Positions 1 through 6,082 are shown, numbered from the stretch's first letter. The stretch is DNA of 7,293 nt from Thermoplasmata archaeon (GCA_021797955.1 JAJZYV010000087.1:1-7293); one strand, 5' to 3'. The notes: generated from the sequence alone by a model not told the origin. Numbers and translations are program-made.

Positions 1-1692
1 ATAGTCTGTTCCCATTAGAACGATGTTTGTTATGCTACTGAATTCCATTGTAAGATTGCTATTGTTATTTGATAAGTTTGTTCCCGTGTAGCTCTTACCG
101 TTTATTTGCCAGTTGAAGAACGCAGGAGACGATGTTTCGAATGCTCCTACAAGTGGATTGAACAAAGTTCCGCTCATGTTTAGGGAAAATAATGTGTTCA
201 TTGGTGCTAATACAACCATATTCTTAGCAGTATTATTTACAACGGATGTTGAGACTTTCATTCCCTTAAAGTATGTTTTCGCGTTTGAATTAACAAAATA
301 AGGTTTCTGAATCTTTCCAAAAGTAACTGTGATCATTGAATTTGAGCTAACGGGCAAAATCTTAAATGGGTTGCTATAAGTAACCGGGGATGAGGCTGAT
401 GCTACTGATACGTTTGAGTTGGAATAATGGATTGTTGTTGTATACTTAACTGCCCCAGATGTGTATTGTGTTCCAGCTTCAAATACCTTCAGAACCAGAT
501 TTTTATAATCCCCAGATGTCATTTTCAAATTTGTGTAGTTAGCGTACTCATAAACATTTACCAAACTTGGCCCAATAGCTACATCTACCTGATGAGCTGA
601 ACCCGTTAGGTTGTAATAGGATGAGTTCGCAAGGAAACTGTAATATGTGTTGCTTGGAATTTGTGATACGTAGTTTTTAACTAAATTCACAAAATTGCTG
701 TCAAATGTGCTCTGTAATATGAGGTTTGAAACGCTGCTATTTGCTATTCCGGGAAAAGCTGTGCCAGAAATATCATAGTGAGTTACTGTTGACAAATCCT
801 GCATATTGGAACTGAGCGAATAGCTAACATTTACGTGAGAGACAAGAGGCACCAAATTATAGACGAGCACGGATGCGGTTACTCGTGCGGTTGCGAATCC
901 ATTTGCAGCTATGTAAAAACTGGTTCCAGATTGTGCACTGAGGGCAAATTGGTTTTGACTGAAACTGATGGATGTGAAAGATTTAGCCGAGGTGGCATTG
1001 GTTTCAATTACCCTGTAAGAATTTACAGGTGCCCCGGATTTTTTGTTGTAAACTGAGCCAAAAACCTGCAGATTTGTCCTGTTAAGGTAGACATCAACAG
1101 TATGTGACGATGGTAAAGATAAAAGTTGCGAAACCTGATCTGCAGGATTTGTTGTTACATAAATATTGGAATAAAACATTCCATCGCTTGGAAGATTTGT
1201 ATTGAAACTTGAAGAATTTGTAGTCTTGCTCAGGAACTTGAACCCTGATAAGGTCTTGAAGTTGACAGTTACTGTGTTTCCGTTTAATCCTTTAAGATCC
1301 ACAGTCGAGTACACTGTTGATAAAGCTCTTAAGGTTATGTTTAGAGTCTGTTGGCTGTTAACCAGTTGTACGTATGTTACAGTCTTGTTGGTAATGTATT
1401 GGGTATTAAGGGCACTTTTTATGGTTGGCATAATAGTTATGGTATAATTACCCACTAACAGTGAAAGGCTAAGTTGGCTCCCTACCTGGGACTCTGTGAA
1501 CTGTCCATTTGTTGAATTTATGTATACGAGCGGGTTTGAAGCCTGCCCTATACGAGTACCATTGCTCCCGACATAAATGTTCAATTTAAAGTGGGAGGAC
1601 ATTGGTGTTGAACTTGACGATGCTGCGGCATTTGCCATGCCTGCAATAAATATTGTTATCAATAATGCTGACAACACTTTCTTACTGTCCAA
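1..1692 (-). CDS. Large secreted, sequon-rich surface protein (N-terminal part, runs off left edge)
   Basis: Read on the minus strand, the frame is open with no stop from 1749 to base 1, giving 564 residues from the chosen TTG start and no C-terminus in the window. TTG is chosen because GAGG lies nine bases upstream (1702-1705) and the protein then begins with a short polar/basic stretch (MDSKK), a hydrophobic core at residues 6-19 and an ANA-type cleavage site near residues 20-24: a classic signal peptide. The mature part is rich in Ser, Thr and Asn (61 Asn) and has 19 N-X-S/T sequons, no cysteine, one tryptophan (W528) and only 17 Asp/Glu against 30 Lys/Arg. Alternating short beta-like segments with ends such as GNYTITI (residues 81-87), and a G-V...SGAPV...NGFATA pattern at about 212-269, recall carboxypeptidase-regulatory-like beta-sandwich domains. 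This fits a glycosylated cell-surface or S-layer-like protein facing acid. The function is not recognised and a C-terminal anchor cannot be seen. Confidence 0.85.
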   Translation of the reverse strand, partial: MDSKKVLSALLITIFIAGMANAAASSSSTPMSSHFKLNIYVGSNGTRIGQASNPLVYINSTNGQFTESQVGSQLSLSLLVGNYTITIMPTIKSALNTQYITNKTVTYVQLVNSQQTLNITLRALSTVYSTVDLKGLNGNTVTVNFKTLSGFKFLSKTTNSSSFNTNLPSDGMFYSNIYVTTNPADQVSQLLSLPSSHTVDVYLNRTNLQVFGSVYNKKSGAPVNSYRVIETNATSAKSFTSISFSQNQFALSAQSGTSFYIAANGFATARVTASVLVYNLVPLVSHVNVSYSLSSNMQDLSTVTHYDISGTAFPGIANSSVSNLILQSTFDSNFVNLVKNYVSQIPSNTYYSFLANSSYYNLTGSAHQVDVAIGPSLVNVYEYANYTNLKMTSGDYKNLVLKVFEAGTQYTSGAVKYTTTIHYSNSNVSVASASSPVTYSNPFKILPVSSNSMITVTFGKIQKPYFVNSNAKTYFKGMKVSTSVVNNTAKNMVVLAPMNTLFSLNMSGTLFNPLVGAFETSSPAFFNWQINGKSYTGTNLSNNNSNLTMEFSSITNIVLMGTDY

Positions 1693-1713
1693 TGTGATCT
1701 TCCTCTTTTTCGC

Positions 1714-1721
1714 TAAATAAA
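1714..1721 (-). promoter_or_regulatory. Possible TATA box for the surface-protein gene
   Basis: On the minus strand TTTATTTA sits about 26 bases before the TTG start at 1692, the spacing expected for a leaderless or near-leaderless archaeal transcript. A second similar element (rc of 1729-1735) would instead give a short leader containing the GAGG at 1702-1705. The two cannot be separated by eye. Either would let the surface protein be transcribed independently of the upstream rtcB-amidohydrolase unit. Confidence 0.35.
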
Positions 1722-1740
1722 CTCTGTCTAATAAACATTC

Positions 1741-1749
1741 CTTAAAAAG
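1741..1749 (-). terminator. Possible T-tract terminator after the amidohydrolase
   Basis: Immediately after the TGA stop at 1750 the minus strand reads CTTTTTAAG, a five-T run of the kind that can end archaeal transcripts. It is short, with no hairpin seen, so read-through into the surface-protein gene remains possible. Confidence 0.25.
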
Positions 1750-2757
1750 TCAGAAAAGGACTAAGAATTTGTTTTCAATCATATGGAACTTTGTAACTAA
1801 ATTGAATGCTGAATACTTCTTTCCCGTTATTTTTATCCATTTATCCGGGTTCCTCACATTGTTTTCCTTAAAAAATCTTCTTGGATTTTCGCAAGCAACT
1901 TCCAGGATTTTTTCCGGAGAAATATATTTCACATTCTTCTGGTATCTGAACAGGAACTCCATTTCTGCGAAAATATCAGGTTCTGTCACCATAACGTTGT
2001 CAGTACCAATCATCAGATTGAAATCTTCTTCAAGAAAACTATTGTAATCTGCCTTAATGTTATAGAAATTATTTGATCTCGGCGTGATAACCAGATTTCT
2101 GCTTATTTTTCTTAAGTCACCCAACAAGTTTCTATCAACGGCCGTGCAGTGAATTAACAGATCGGGTTTAATTTCATTAAGTAACTCTAAACTCTCCATC
2201 CTATTCTCGCTAAAATGGGTGGCAACGAGTTTTTTAGTTTTTTTAGCCAGTTTGGACATTTCTTCCATATGTTGGAAACCATCGTCAGAGATTGCACTAA
2301 ATCCTATCCCAGCGATATAATTTGAAATATCTGCAAAATCTTCTCGATTCTTTGGTCTTGCCAGTACAACTGAATCTGGGAATTCCTTGTTCATGAGTTT
2401 TATTGTGTTGATCCCGTCCCTGCCGGCTTCTCTAAAATCTATTAATGATGAGGTCATGTTTCTCTTGATGAAGTTTAATGTTTCCTTCATTTCTTTGATT
2501 ATTTCTCTTTCCGGCGTTTCACTTAATCTTCTTAATTTGAATCCGCCGGGCCCAACAATTTCCATCAAAGATCCCTTCGGTTCTTCATTTATTATCGAGT
2601 CACCAATGTGTGTGTGAGCATTCACAGGAGCAGGTAAATACATGATTGGATCAGCAGGATTTCTATTCTCCTCTAACTTCCCTTCTTCAGGGTAATAAAC
2701 TCCATCCTTAAAGTCTCCATTTATGAAGAATGTCCCACTGTATGACCTGTTTTCCAT
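1750..2757 (-). CDS. Compact amidohydrolase-superfamily metal-dependent hydrolase
   Basis: This 335-residue protein carries the ordered metal-site motifs of the amidohydrolase TIM-barrel superfamily: NAHTH with H48 and H50 after strand 1, a DFREAG segment (107-112), ATHFSE with H181, LIHC with H203, and GTDN with D253. This layout resembles the cytosine deaminase/chlorohydrolase-like branch (COG0402 type), which removes amino or halide groups from heterocycles, but the substrate cannot be read from the sequence. It is shorter than typical members of that branch (about 400 or more residues). The N-terminal beta-sandwich portion is reduced to about 45 residues, and a short C-terminal tail follows the barrel. 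The ATG start lies one base after the rtcB stop, so it is almost certainly co-transcribed with rtcB and expressed by re-initiation or coupling. That position makes a role linked to RNA or nucleotide metabolism worth considering, but this is inference. It is presumably cytoplasmic, as no signal peptide is visible. Confidence 0.85.
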   Translation of the reverse strand: MENRSYSGTFFINGDFKDGVYYPEEGKLEENRNPADPIMYLPAPVNAHTHIGDSIINEEPKGSLMEIVGPGGFKLRRLSETPEREIIKEMKETLNFIKRNMTSSLIDFREAGRDGINTIKLMNKEFPDSVVLARPKNREDFADISNYIAGIGFSAISDDGFQHMEEMSKLAKKTKKLVATHFSENRMESLELLNEIKPDLLIHCTAVDRNLLGDLRKISRNLVITPRSNNFYNIKADYNSFLEEDFNLMIGTDNVMVTEPDIFAEMEFLFRYQKNVKYISPEKILEVACENPRRFFKENNVRNPDKWIKITGKKYSAFNLVTKFHMIENKFLVLF

Positions 2758-2758
2758 T

Positions 2759-4216
2759 TTATCCCTTCAGTACTCCCATGGGAAAGAGCCTTGCAACACC
2801 TGAACCTATACCTGAACCGATTATAGAGTTGTATACTTCCTCAATGTCCTTGTAACTTTCCCTTCCTTCCTCAACAGCTGTTTCCTCATTTCCAAATAAA
2901 TAATCAATGTTAAGGCTTTCCATCTCGGAAAGAATTGTTTCCTTTCTTAGATTTTCCCGTGATGATTTTCTTCCCATAATTCTTCCAGCACCATGGCAGC
3001 AAGAACCCATTGTAAGTGACTCGTTTTCCATCTTCCCTCGTATAACATATGAAGATGATCCCATGCTACCTGGAACAAGAACTGGATGTCCTACGTTCAT
3101 AAAGTAACCCCTGTCGAATTCTGGTCCATCTGCCCTGGTTGCCCCCTTTCTGTGAACCAGTGCCTTTGTTCGCTTTCCATTTATCTCATGTTCTTCAAAT
3201 GTTGCCATGTTGTGAGAAATACTGTACACAATATGAGATTCCTCCACCTGGAATTCCCTTTTCATCACGTTTGAAAATGCTTCCCTTATCCTGTTTATAA
3301 TAAACTGCCTGTTGCAGAATGCATAATTTGCGGCTCCATTCATTGCTGAAATGTAGCTATCAGCCAATTTAGTTCCAAGTTCAATATATGAAAGCTGTGG
3401 ATCTTTTAAGTTCTTGTTATGATCAAAATTCCTTATTTGTTCCAGATAGTCTGTTGCGACCTGATGGCCAATTCCTCTTGAACCTGTGTGTATCATCACA
3501 TAGGTCATCTTGTTTGATATGCCGTAATCCTGGGCAGTCATTTCATCGTAAACATCTTCTACACTTTGTATTTCAAGGAAATGGTTACCGGAGCCAAGAG
3601 TTCCGAAATAGTTCATCCCTCTCTTGTATGCCTCTTCGGAAATACTTGAGCTTTCTACCCCGAATAGATGCCCGTTGGATTCAGTTCTTAAAATATCCTC
3701 TTCAGTCGCCATATCCAACTCATACATCCAGTACACCCCCTCATCCACAATTCTTCTGATCTGTGACTCCGATAACTTTTCCCTGCTTCTGGCAATTCCT
3801 ACAGGAATATTTTTCTTCAGTTCCTGTAACAGTGGTTTTGTGTACCTTCTCATCGTCTTAGTATCGATGCCTGTCGCAAGTAAAGTTACGCCACAATTTA
3901 TGTCGTATCCCACTCCGCCGGGTGAAACAACTCCTGATTCTGCATCCATTGCAATAACCGATCCAATTGGAAACCCGTAACCCCTGTGGATATCAGGCAA
4001 TCCAATTGGCATGGAAACGGCACCTGGTAGTTCTCCCATGTTGAGGAGTTGATCTGCCGAACCAGTACTGACTGCATTGCTGAGGATGTTTTCTGTCCCT
4101 ATTATCCTTCCATAGGTCTTTCCTCTCTGCAGGATATGGGAGAAATCGTTTTCCTTAACAATATTTAGGGGCATTGCATCCTGCATATTGCAATCATTAA
4201 TAAATAGTGAAAACAT
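2759..4216 (-). CDS. rtcB: tRNA-splicing/RNA-repair ligase RtcB
   Basis: RtcB joins RNA 2',3'-cyclic phosphate or 3'-phosphate ends to 5'-OH ends using GTP and Mn2+. In archaea it ligates tRNA exons after intron excision. The 485 residues match the family over their full length. The metal ligands are visible as D105 and C108 in GYDINCGV, H212 in GSGNHFLE, H243 in MIHTGSRG and H335 in SHNM. The guanylylated histidine is H408 in CCHGAGR, and VHRKGATRA (354-362) is also present. There is no intein, unlike some archaeal rtcB genes. The start is uncertain: ATG at 4216 gives about ten residues more than Pyrococcus RtcB ahead of the shared core, and in-frame ATGs at codons 11 and 15 would give shorter forms. 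A TATA-like element at leaderless distance supports 4216. It is the first gene of a unit with the amidohydrolase. No archease gene, its usual cofactor, is in the window. Confidence 0.97.
   Translation of the reverse strand: MFSLFINDCNMQDAMPLNIVKENDFSHILQRGKTYGRIIGTENILSNAVSTGSADQLLNMGELPGAVSMPIGLPDIHRGYGFPIGSVIAMDAESGVVSPGGVGYDINCGVTLLATGIDTKTMRRYTKPLLQELKKNIPVGIARSREKLSESQIRRIVDEGVYWMYELDMATEEDILRTESNGHLFGVESSSISEEAYKRGMNYFGTLGSGNHFLEIQSVEDVYDEMTAQDYGISNKMTYVMIHTGSRGIGHQVATDYLEQIRNFDHNKNLKDPQLSYIELGTKLADSYISAMNGAANYAFCNRQFIINRIREAFSNVMKREFQVEESHIVYSISHNMATFEEHEINGKRTKALVHRKGATRADGPEFDRGYFMNVGHPVLVPGSMGSSSYVIRGKMENESLTMGSCCHGAGRIMGRKSSRENLRKETILSEMESLNIDYLFGNEETAVEEGRESYKDIEEVYNSIIGSGIGSGVARLFPMGVLKG
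4197..4206 (+). promoter_or_regulatory. Possible TATA box for the small divergent gene
   Basis: TTAATAAATA lies about 25 bases before GTG 4225 and is therefore positioned for a leaderless message starting there, or a roughly 25-base leader before ATG 4252. The element sits inside the first codons of rtcB on the other strand. Confidence 0.35.
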
Positions 4217-4224
4217 GCTTTCAT

Positions 4225-4437
4225 GTGGTAGATGCCATTAAAGTTGAAGAAATGGATAAGGAACTGGCATTTAAGCTCAGACTGGAGATTTACCTTAGGG
4301 CAAATGCTATTCGTGTTAGAGCGCTTTCTAAAACGCCGGAACGATTTGACCAATATATAAGAGATCGTGAAGAGATAATACAATCGATTGCGGGGAATTC
4401 GAGCGTTTCGGAAAAAGGGAAAATAATTTATCCCTAA
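4225..4437 (+). CDS. Small hypothetical helical protein divergent from rtcB
   Basis: An open frame of about 70 residues, not recognised as any family. It is highly charged and appears mostly alpha-helical. An acidic/basic amphipathic stretch covers DKELAFKLRLEIYLRANAI, a second helix covers PERFDQYIRDREEIIQSI, and a Gly/Ser-rich tail ends in KGKIIYP. It has no cysteine, signal peptide or membrane segment in this form, which suggests a small soluble protein, perhaps a partner or regulator. Candidate starts are GTG 4207 (would overlap rtcB by 10 bases), GTG 4225 and ATG 4252. I chose 4225 because the TATA-like box at 4197-4206 sits about 25 bases upstream, but ATG 4252 is also reasonable. The frame ends just before an AT-rich intergenic stretch holding a T-run and the promoter of the next gene. 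The protein-like composition argues it is real; without homologues this stays moderate. Confidence 0.6.
   Translation: MVDAIKVEEMDKELAFKLRLEIYLRANAIRVRALSKTPERFDQYIRDREEIIQSIAGNSSVSEKGKIIYP
4237..4243 (-). promoter_or_regulatory. Possible TATA box for rtcB
   Basis: The minus strand reads CTTTAAT here, about 25 bases before the ATG at 4216. No Shine-Dalgarno sequence precedes that ATG, so a leaderless transcript would be consistent. The element is a weak match to the archaeal TATA consensus and lies inside the coding sequence of the divergent small gene. Confidence 0.3.
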
Positions 4438-4439
4438 AA

Positions 4440-4449
4440 TTTATTTTTA
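4440..4449 (+). terminator. T-rich terminator after the small gene
   Basis: Directly after the TAA stop the plus strand reads TTTATTTTTA, a T-tract of the archaeal termination type. It separates the small gene from the promoter of the winged-helix regulator. Confidence 0.4.
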
Positions 4450-4465
4450 AAAAAGGAAATAACAA

Positions 4466-4476
4466 TTAATATATTA
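4466..4476 (+). promoter_or_regulatory. TATA box of the regulator-acetyltransferase unit
   Basis: TTAATATATTA is a strong archaeal TATA-like element preceded by a purine-rich stretch (4450-4460) that could serve as the BRE. Its centre is about 23 bases from ATG 4493, which supports a leaderless message starting at or next to that ATG rather than at the in-frame GTG 4484. The inner ten bases TAATATATTA (4467-4476) form a perfect palindrome. Confidence 0.6.
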
Positions 4477-4492
4477 TCAACATGTGGTATCA

Positions 4493-4831
4493 ATGGTTCT
4501 AAACGGCCAAACAAATTTGTTTAAGGAGATGAGAGAGGATGTAGAAACAGCAAAGAGACATCTTATGATTATATCCTCCTTAATGAGAGAACAGCCAGCT
4601 GGTATAATTAGAATTTCGCAATTAACGGGTCTTCCAGATCACAAAATAAGATACTCTCTGCGAATTCTGGAAAAGGATGGGATTATTATTCCATCGAAAG
4701 AAGGAGCAATTATCACTCCAGAATTTCTAGAAATGAAGGATGAAATAATTAGGGAATTAAGAGAAATAGTGAAACAGGTAACAACTCTGGAGGAGGAAGT
4801 TGGAAAATCATTTTTCGGAAAAAAGCCATAG
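4493..4831 (+). CDS. Winged-helix DNA-binding transcriptional regulator
   Basis: This small regulator of 112 residues has a winged helix-turn-helix. Residues 24-61 contain a helix (LMIISSLMREQP), the ISQLTGLPDHKIRYSLRILEK helix-turn-helix, and a wing around DGIIIPSKEGAIITP (62-76). A charged helix at 77-104 with leucine/isoleucine spacing suggests a dimerising coiled coil. It resembles the short archaeal wHTH predicted regulators; the effector and target are unknown, and no sensor domain is present. ATG 4493 is chosen over GTG 4484 because of TATA spacing and the absence of a Shine-Dalgarno sequence, so the message is probably leaderless. Its last 32 bases overlap the acetyltransferase start, so the two are likely one operon. 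The regulator may control the pair or autoregulate at the palindromic promoter; this is inference. Confidence 0.8.
   Translation: MVLNGQTNLFKEMREDVETAKRHLMIISSLMREQPAGIIRISQLTGLPDHKIRYSLRILEKDGIIIPSKEGAIITPEFLEMKDEIIRELREIVKQVTTLEEEVGKSFFGKKP
4789..4796 (+). promoter_or_regulatory. Strong Shine-Dalgarno site deciding the acetyltransferase start
   Basis: GGAGGAGG inside the end of the regulator gene lies a few bases before TTG 4800. It is the best ribosome-binding site seen in the window and supports TTG as the true start, with translation depending on or coupled to the overlapping upstream gene. The absence of such sites before the first genes of the units fits leaderless initiation there. 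Confidence 0.7.
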
Positions 4832-5357
4832 TGAGCAAAAAAATCACTTTGTTATAAGAAATGCAATTCCATCTGACTCTGTTGGAATAATTGATTGCAT
4901 GCAGAGCGTAATGAGTGAGAAGGTATACTTGGTAAGTGAAATTTATCTTTACAGCGAAAGAGGACAAAAGGATCTGATAAGAAATCCAGATGATCTTAAC
5001 CTAGTCGCAATTATAGGTAACGAAATTGTTGGAACAATAAATGTGCAAAGAGGGATATATAAAAAGAATAGACATACTGCAAATTTGGGCATAGCGATTA
5101 AGAAACAGTACAGGGAAATGGGAATTGGGACAGAATTGATCAAAAGAGCAATAAAGTGGGCTTTTGAACAAAACATTCTAAAGATGAATCTTGAGGTCTT
5201 TTCATCCAATGAAAAGGCCGTTAGCCTATACAAAAAACTTGGTTTCGAAATAGAGGGTGTGAGAAGAGGGCAGTTTGTGATTGAAAACTCCTTTGTGGAT
5301 GATGTTCTGATGACAATTTATCCAACGGAAATAGACAACAACAATGATGTAAAATAG
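4800..5357 (+). CDS. GNAT-family N-acetyltransferase
   Basis: A 185-residue acetyl-CoA-dependent acyltransferase of the GNAT fold. After a polar N-terminal tail (1-16), FVIRNAIPSD begins the domain. Strands cover LVAIIGNEIVGTINV (68-82) and TANLGIAI (93-100). The acetyl-CoA pyrophosphate-binding motif A is QYREMGIG (103-110), followed by its helix. Motif B is LEVFSSNEKAVSLYKKLGF (131-149), with the typical N137, A140, Y144 and LGF. The sequence continues EGVRRGQF as in RimJ/RimL- and PaiA/YkwB-like small acetyltransferases. The substrate could be a protein N-terminus, amine, amino acid or antibiotic and cannot be assigned. The TTG start is set by the strong Shine-Dalgarno sequence, and the gene overlaps the wHTH regulator by 32 bases, as a coupled two-gene operon. 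It converges on purN with eight bases between stops. Confidence 0.9.
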   Translation: MENHFSEKSHSEQKNHFVIRNAIPSDSVGIIDCMQSVMSEKVYLVSEIYLYSERGQKDLIRNPDDLNLVAIIGNEIVGTINVQRGIYKKNRHTANLGIAIKKQYREMGIGTELIKRAIKWAFEQNILKMNLEVFSSNEKAVSLYKKLGFEIEGVRRGQFVIENSFVDDVLMTIYPTEIDNNNDVK

Positions 5358-5365
5358 GTCCTTTT

Positions 5366-5992
5366 CTAATTTTTCCCAAATCCTTGGAACTGGTCAGCGT
5401 AATTGATCGTTACCCTATTTCCAACTACCTTGAACCTATGTCGGCAAAGCGAGTCAATGACCTTTGGAAATAATTGGAGTTCCGCTTCGTGTACCCTTGT
5501 ACCCAGTGTTTCTTCACTGTCCCATTGAAAAACCGGTACGGAATGCTGGAAAACTATTGGTCCAGAGTCAATAGCTGAAGTGACAAGATGAACCGTAAAA
5601 CCTGAATGAAAAGTCCCCGACCTTATTACAGCTCGATGAACGTTTTTACCATACATCCCCGTTCCCCCAAAAGCTGGCAGCAGTGATGGATGTGTATTAA
5701 TTATCATATCCTTAAAAGCCGTAATTAAATCTTCTGTAATTATCTTCAGGAAACCCGCAAGGATAAGCATTTCAATTTTAAGGTTCTTGAGTTCCTGAAT
5801 TGTTTGATCACCATATTTTAGGATTCTGATGGAATTTTCATCTGCAATTCCAGCCGCACCACAATTTGGTTTGTCGGTCACCAATGCGGAAATGATAAAG
5901 GAAGAACTAGTTTCAGTGGAATAGGAAATAAGAGATTTGAATGTAGTACCTGTCCCAGATGCAAAGACTGCAATGGGAATTTTTCTATTCAT
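5366..5992 (-). CDS. purN: Phosphoribosylglycinamide formyltransferase PurN
   Basis: PurN transfers a formyl group from 10-formyltetrahydrofolate to glycinamide ribonucleotide in de novo purine synthesis. The 208-residue protein matches the family throughout. A phosphate-binding loop ASGTGTTF lies at 11-18. LAGFLKII (78-85) is followed by INTHPSLLP (98-106), holding catalytic N99 and H101. The folate/GAR loop contains SAIDSGPIVFQ (139-149) with catalytic D142. A GGTGMYGKNVH segment (109-119) is a variant of the shorter bacterial loop and is seen in a PurN subgroup. ATG 5992 has no Shine-Dalgarno sequence but a TATA box about 25 bases upstream, so it is probably leaderless. The gene stands alone, divergent from rfcS and convergent with the acetyltransferase, rather than in a purine operon. 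It implies that this organism makes or imports a folate-type C1 carrier. Confidence 0.95.
   Translation of the reverse strand: MNRKIPIAVFASGTGTTFKSLISYSTETSSSFIISALVTDKPNCGAAGIADENSIRILKYGDQTIQELKNLKIEMLILAGFLKIITEDLITAFKDMIINTHPSLLPAFGGTGMYGKNVHRAVIRSGTFHSGFTVHLVTSAIDSGPIVFQHSVPVFQWDSEETLGTRVHEAELQLFPKVIDSLCRHRFKVVGNRVTINYADQFQGFGKN
5370..5374 (+). terminator. Possible T-tract terminator after the acetyltransferase
   Basis: A TTTT run (5362-5365) and a TTTTT run (5370-5374) follow the TAG stop at 5357, the second lying inside the 3' end of purN on the other strand. Archaeal termination on short T-runs is plausible; no hairpin is evident. Confidence 0.3.
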
Positions 5993-6011
5993 TGTCCAAT
6001 ATCATGATGAG

Positions 6012-6019
6012 TCTAAATA
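6012..6019 (-). promoter_or_regulatory. TATA box for purN
   Basis: The minus strand reads TATTTAGA, centred about 25 bases before the A of ATG 5992. This is the geometry of a leaderless archaeal transcript, and no ribosome-binding site lies between. Confidence 0.5.
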
Positions 6020-6052
6020 CCGTTTCTATGTTTTTAATTGTCTCAATGTTAA

Positions 6053-6060
6053 TTTATATT
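6053..6060 (+). promoter_or_regulatory. TATA box for rfcS
   Basis: TTTATATT is a near-consensus archaeal TATA box centred about 26 bases before the A of ATG 6083, with no Shine-Dalgarno sequence in between. The message is therefore most likely leaderless. With the purN box it fills the 90-base divergent intergenic region 5993-6082. Confidence 0.6.
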
Positions 6061-6082
6061 ACTCTGATATACATACTAACCC

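Noticed and set aside
113..1447. Short plus-strand open frames across the left region (113-301, 835-1056, 1202-1447)
   Set aside because: They are antisense to the continuous minus-strand surface-protein frame, have no ribosome-binding sites and look like random composition.
4165..4383. A 72-codon minus-strand frame upstream of and overlapping the rtcB start
   Set aside because: It overlaps both rtcB and the small plus-strand gene, reads like a shadow (Tyr/Phe/Ser-rich) and has no initiation signal.
4207..5357. Toxin-antitoxin or defence module made of the small protein, wHTH and GNAT genes
   Set aside because: GNAT toxins usually pair with RHH/DUF1778 antitoxins. Here the DNA-binding protein is a wHTH without such features and the acetyltransferase resembles ordinary RimJ/PaiA-like enzymes, so the evidence is too thin.
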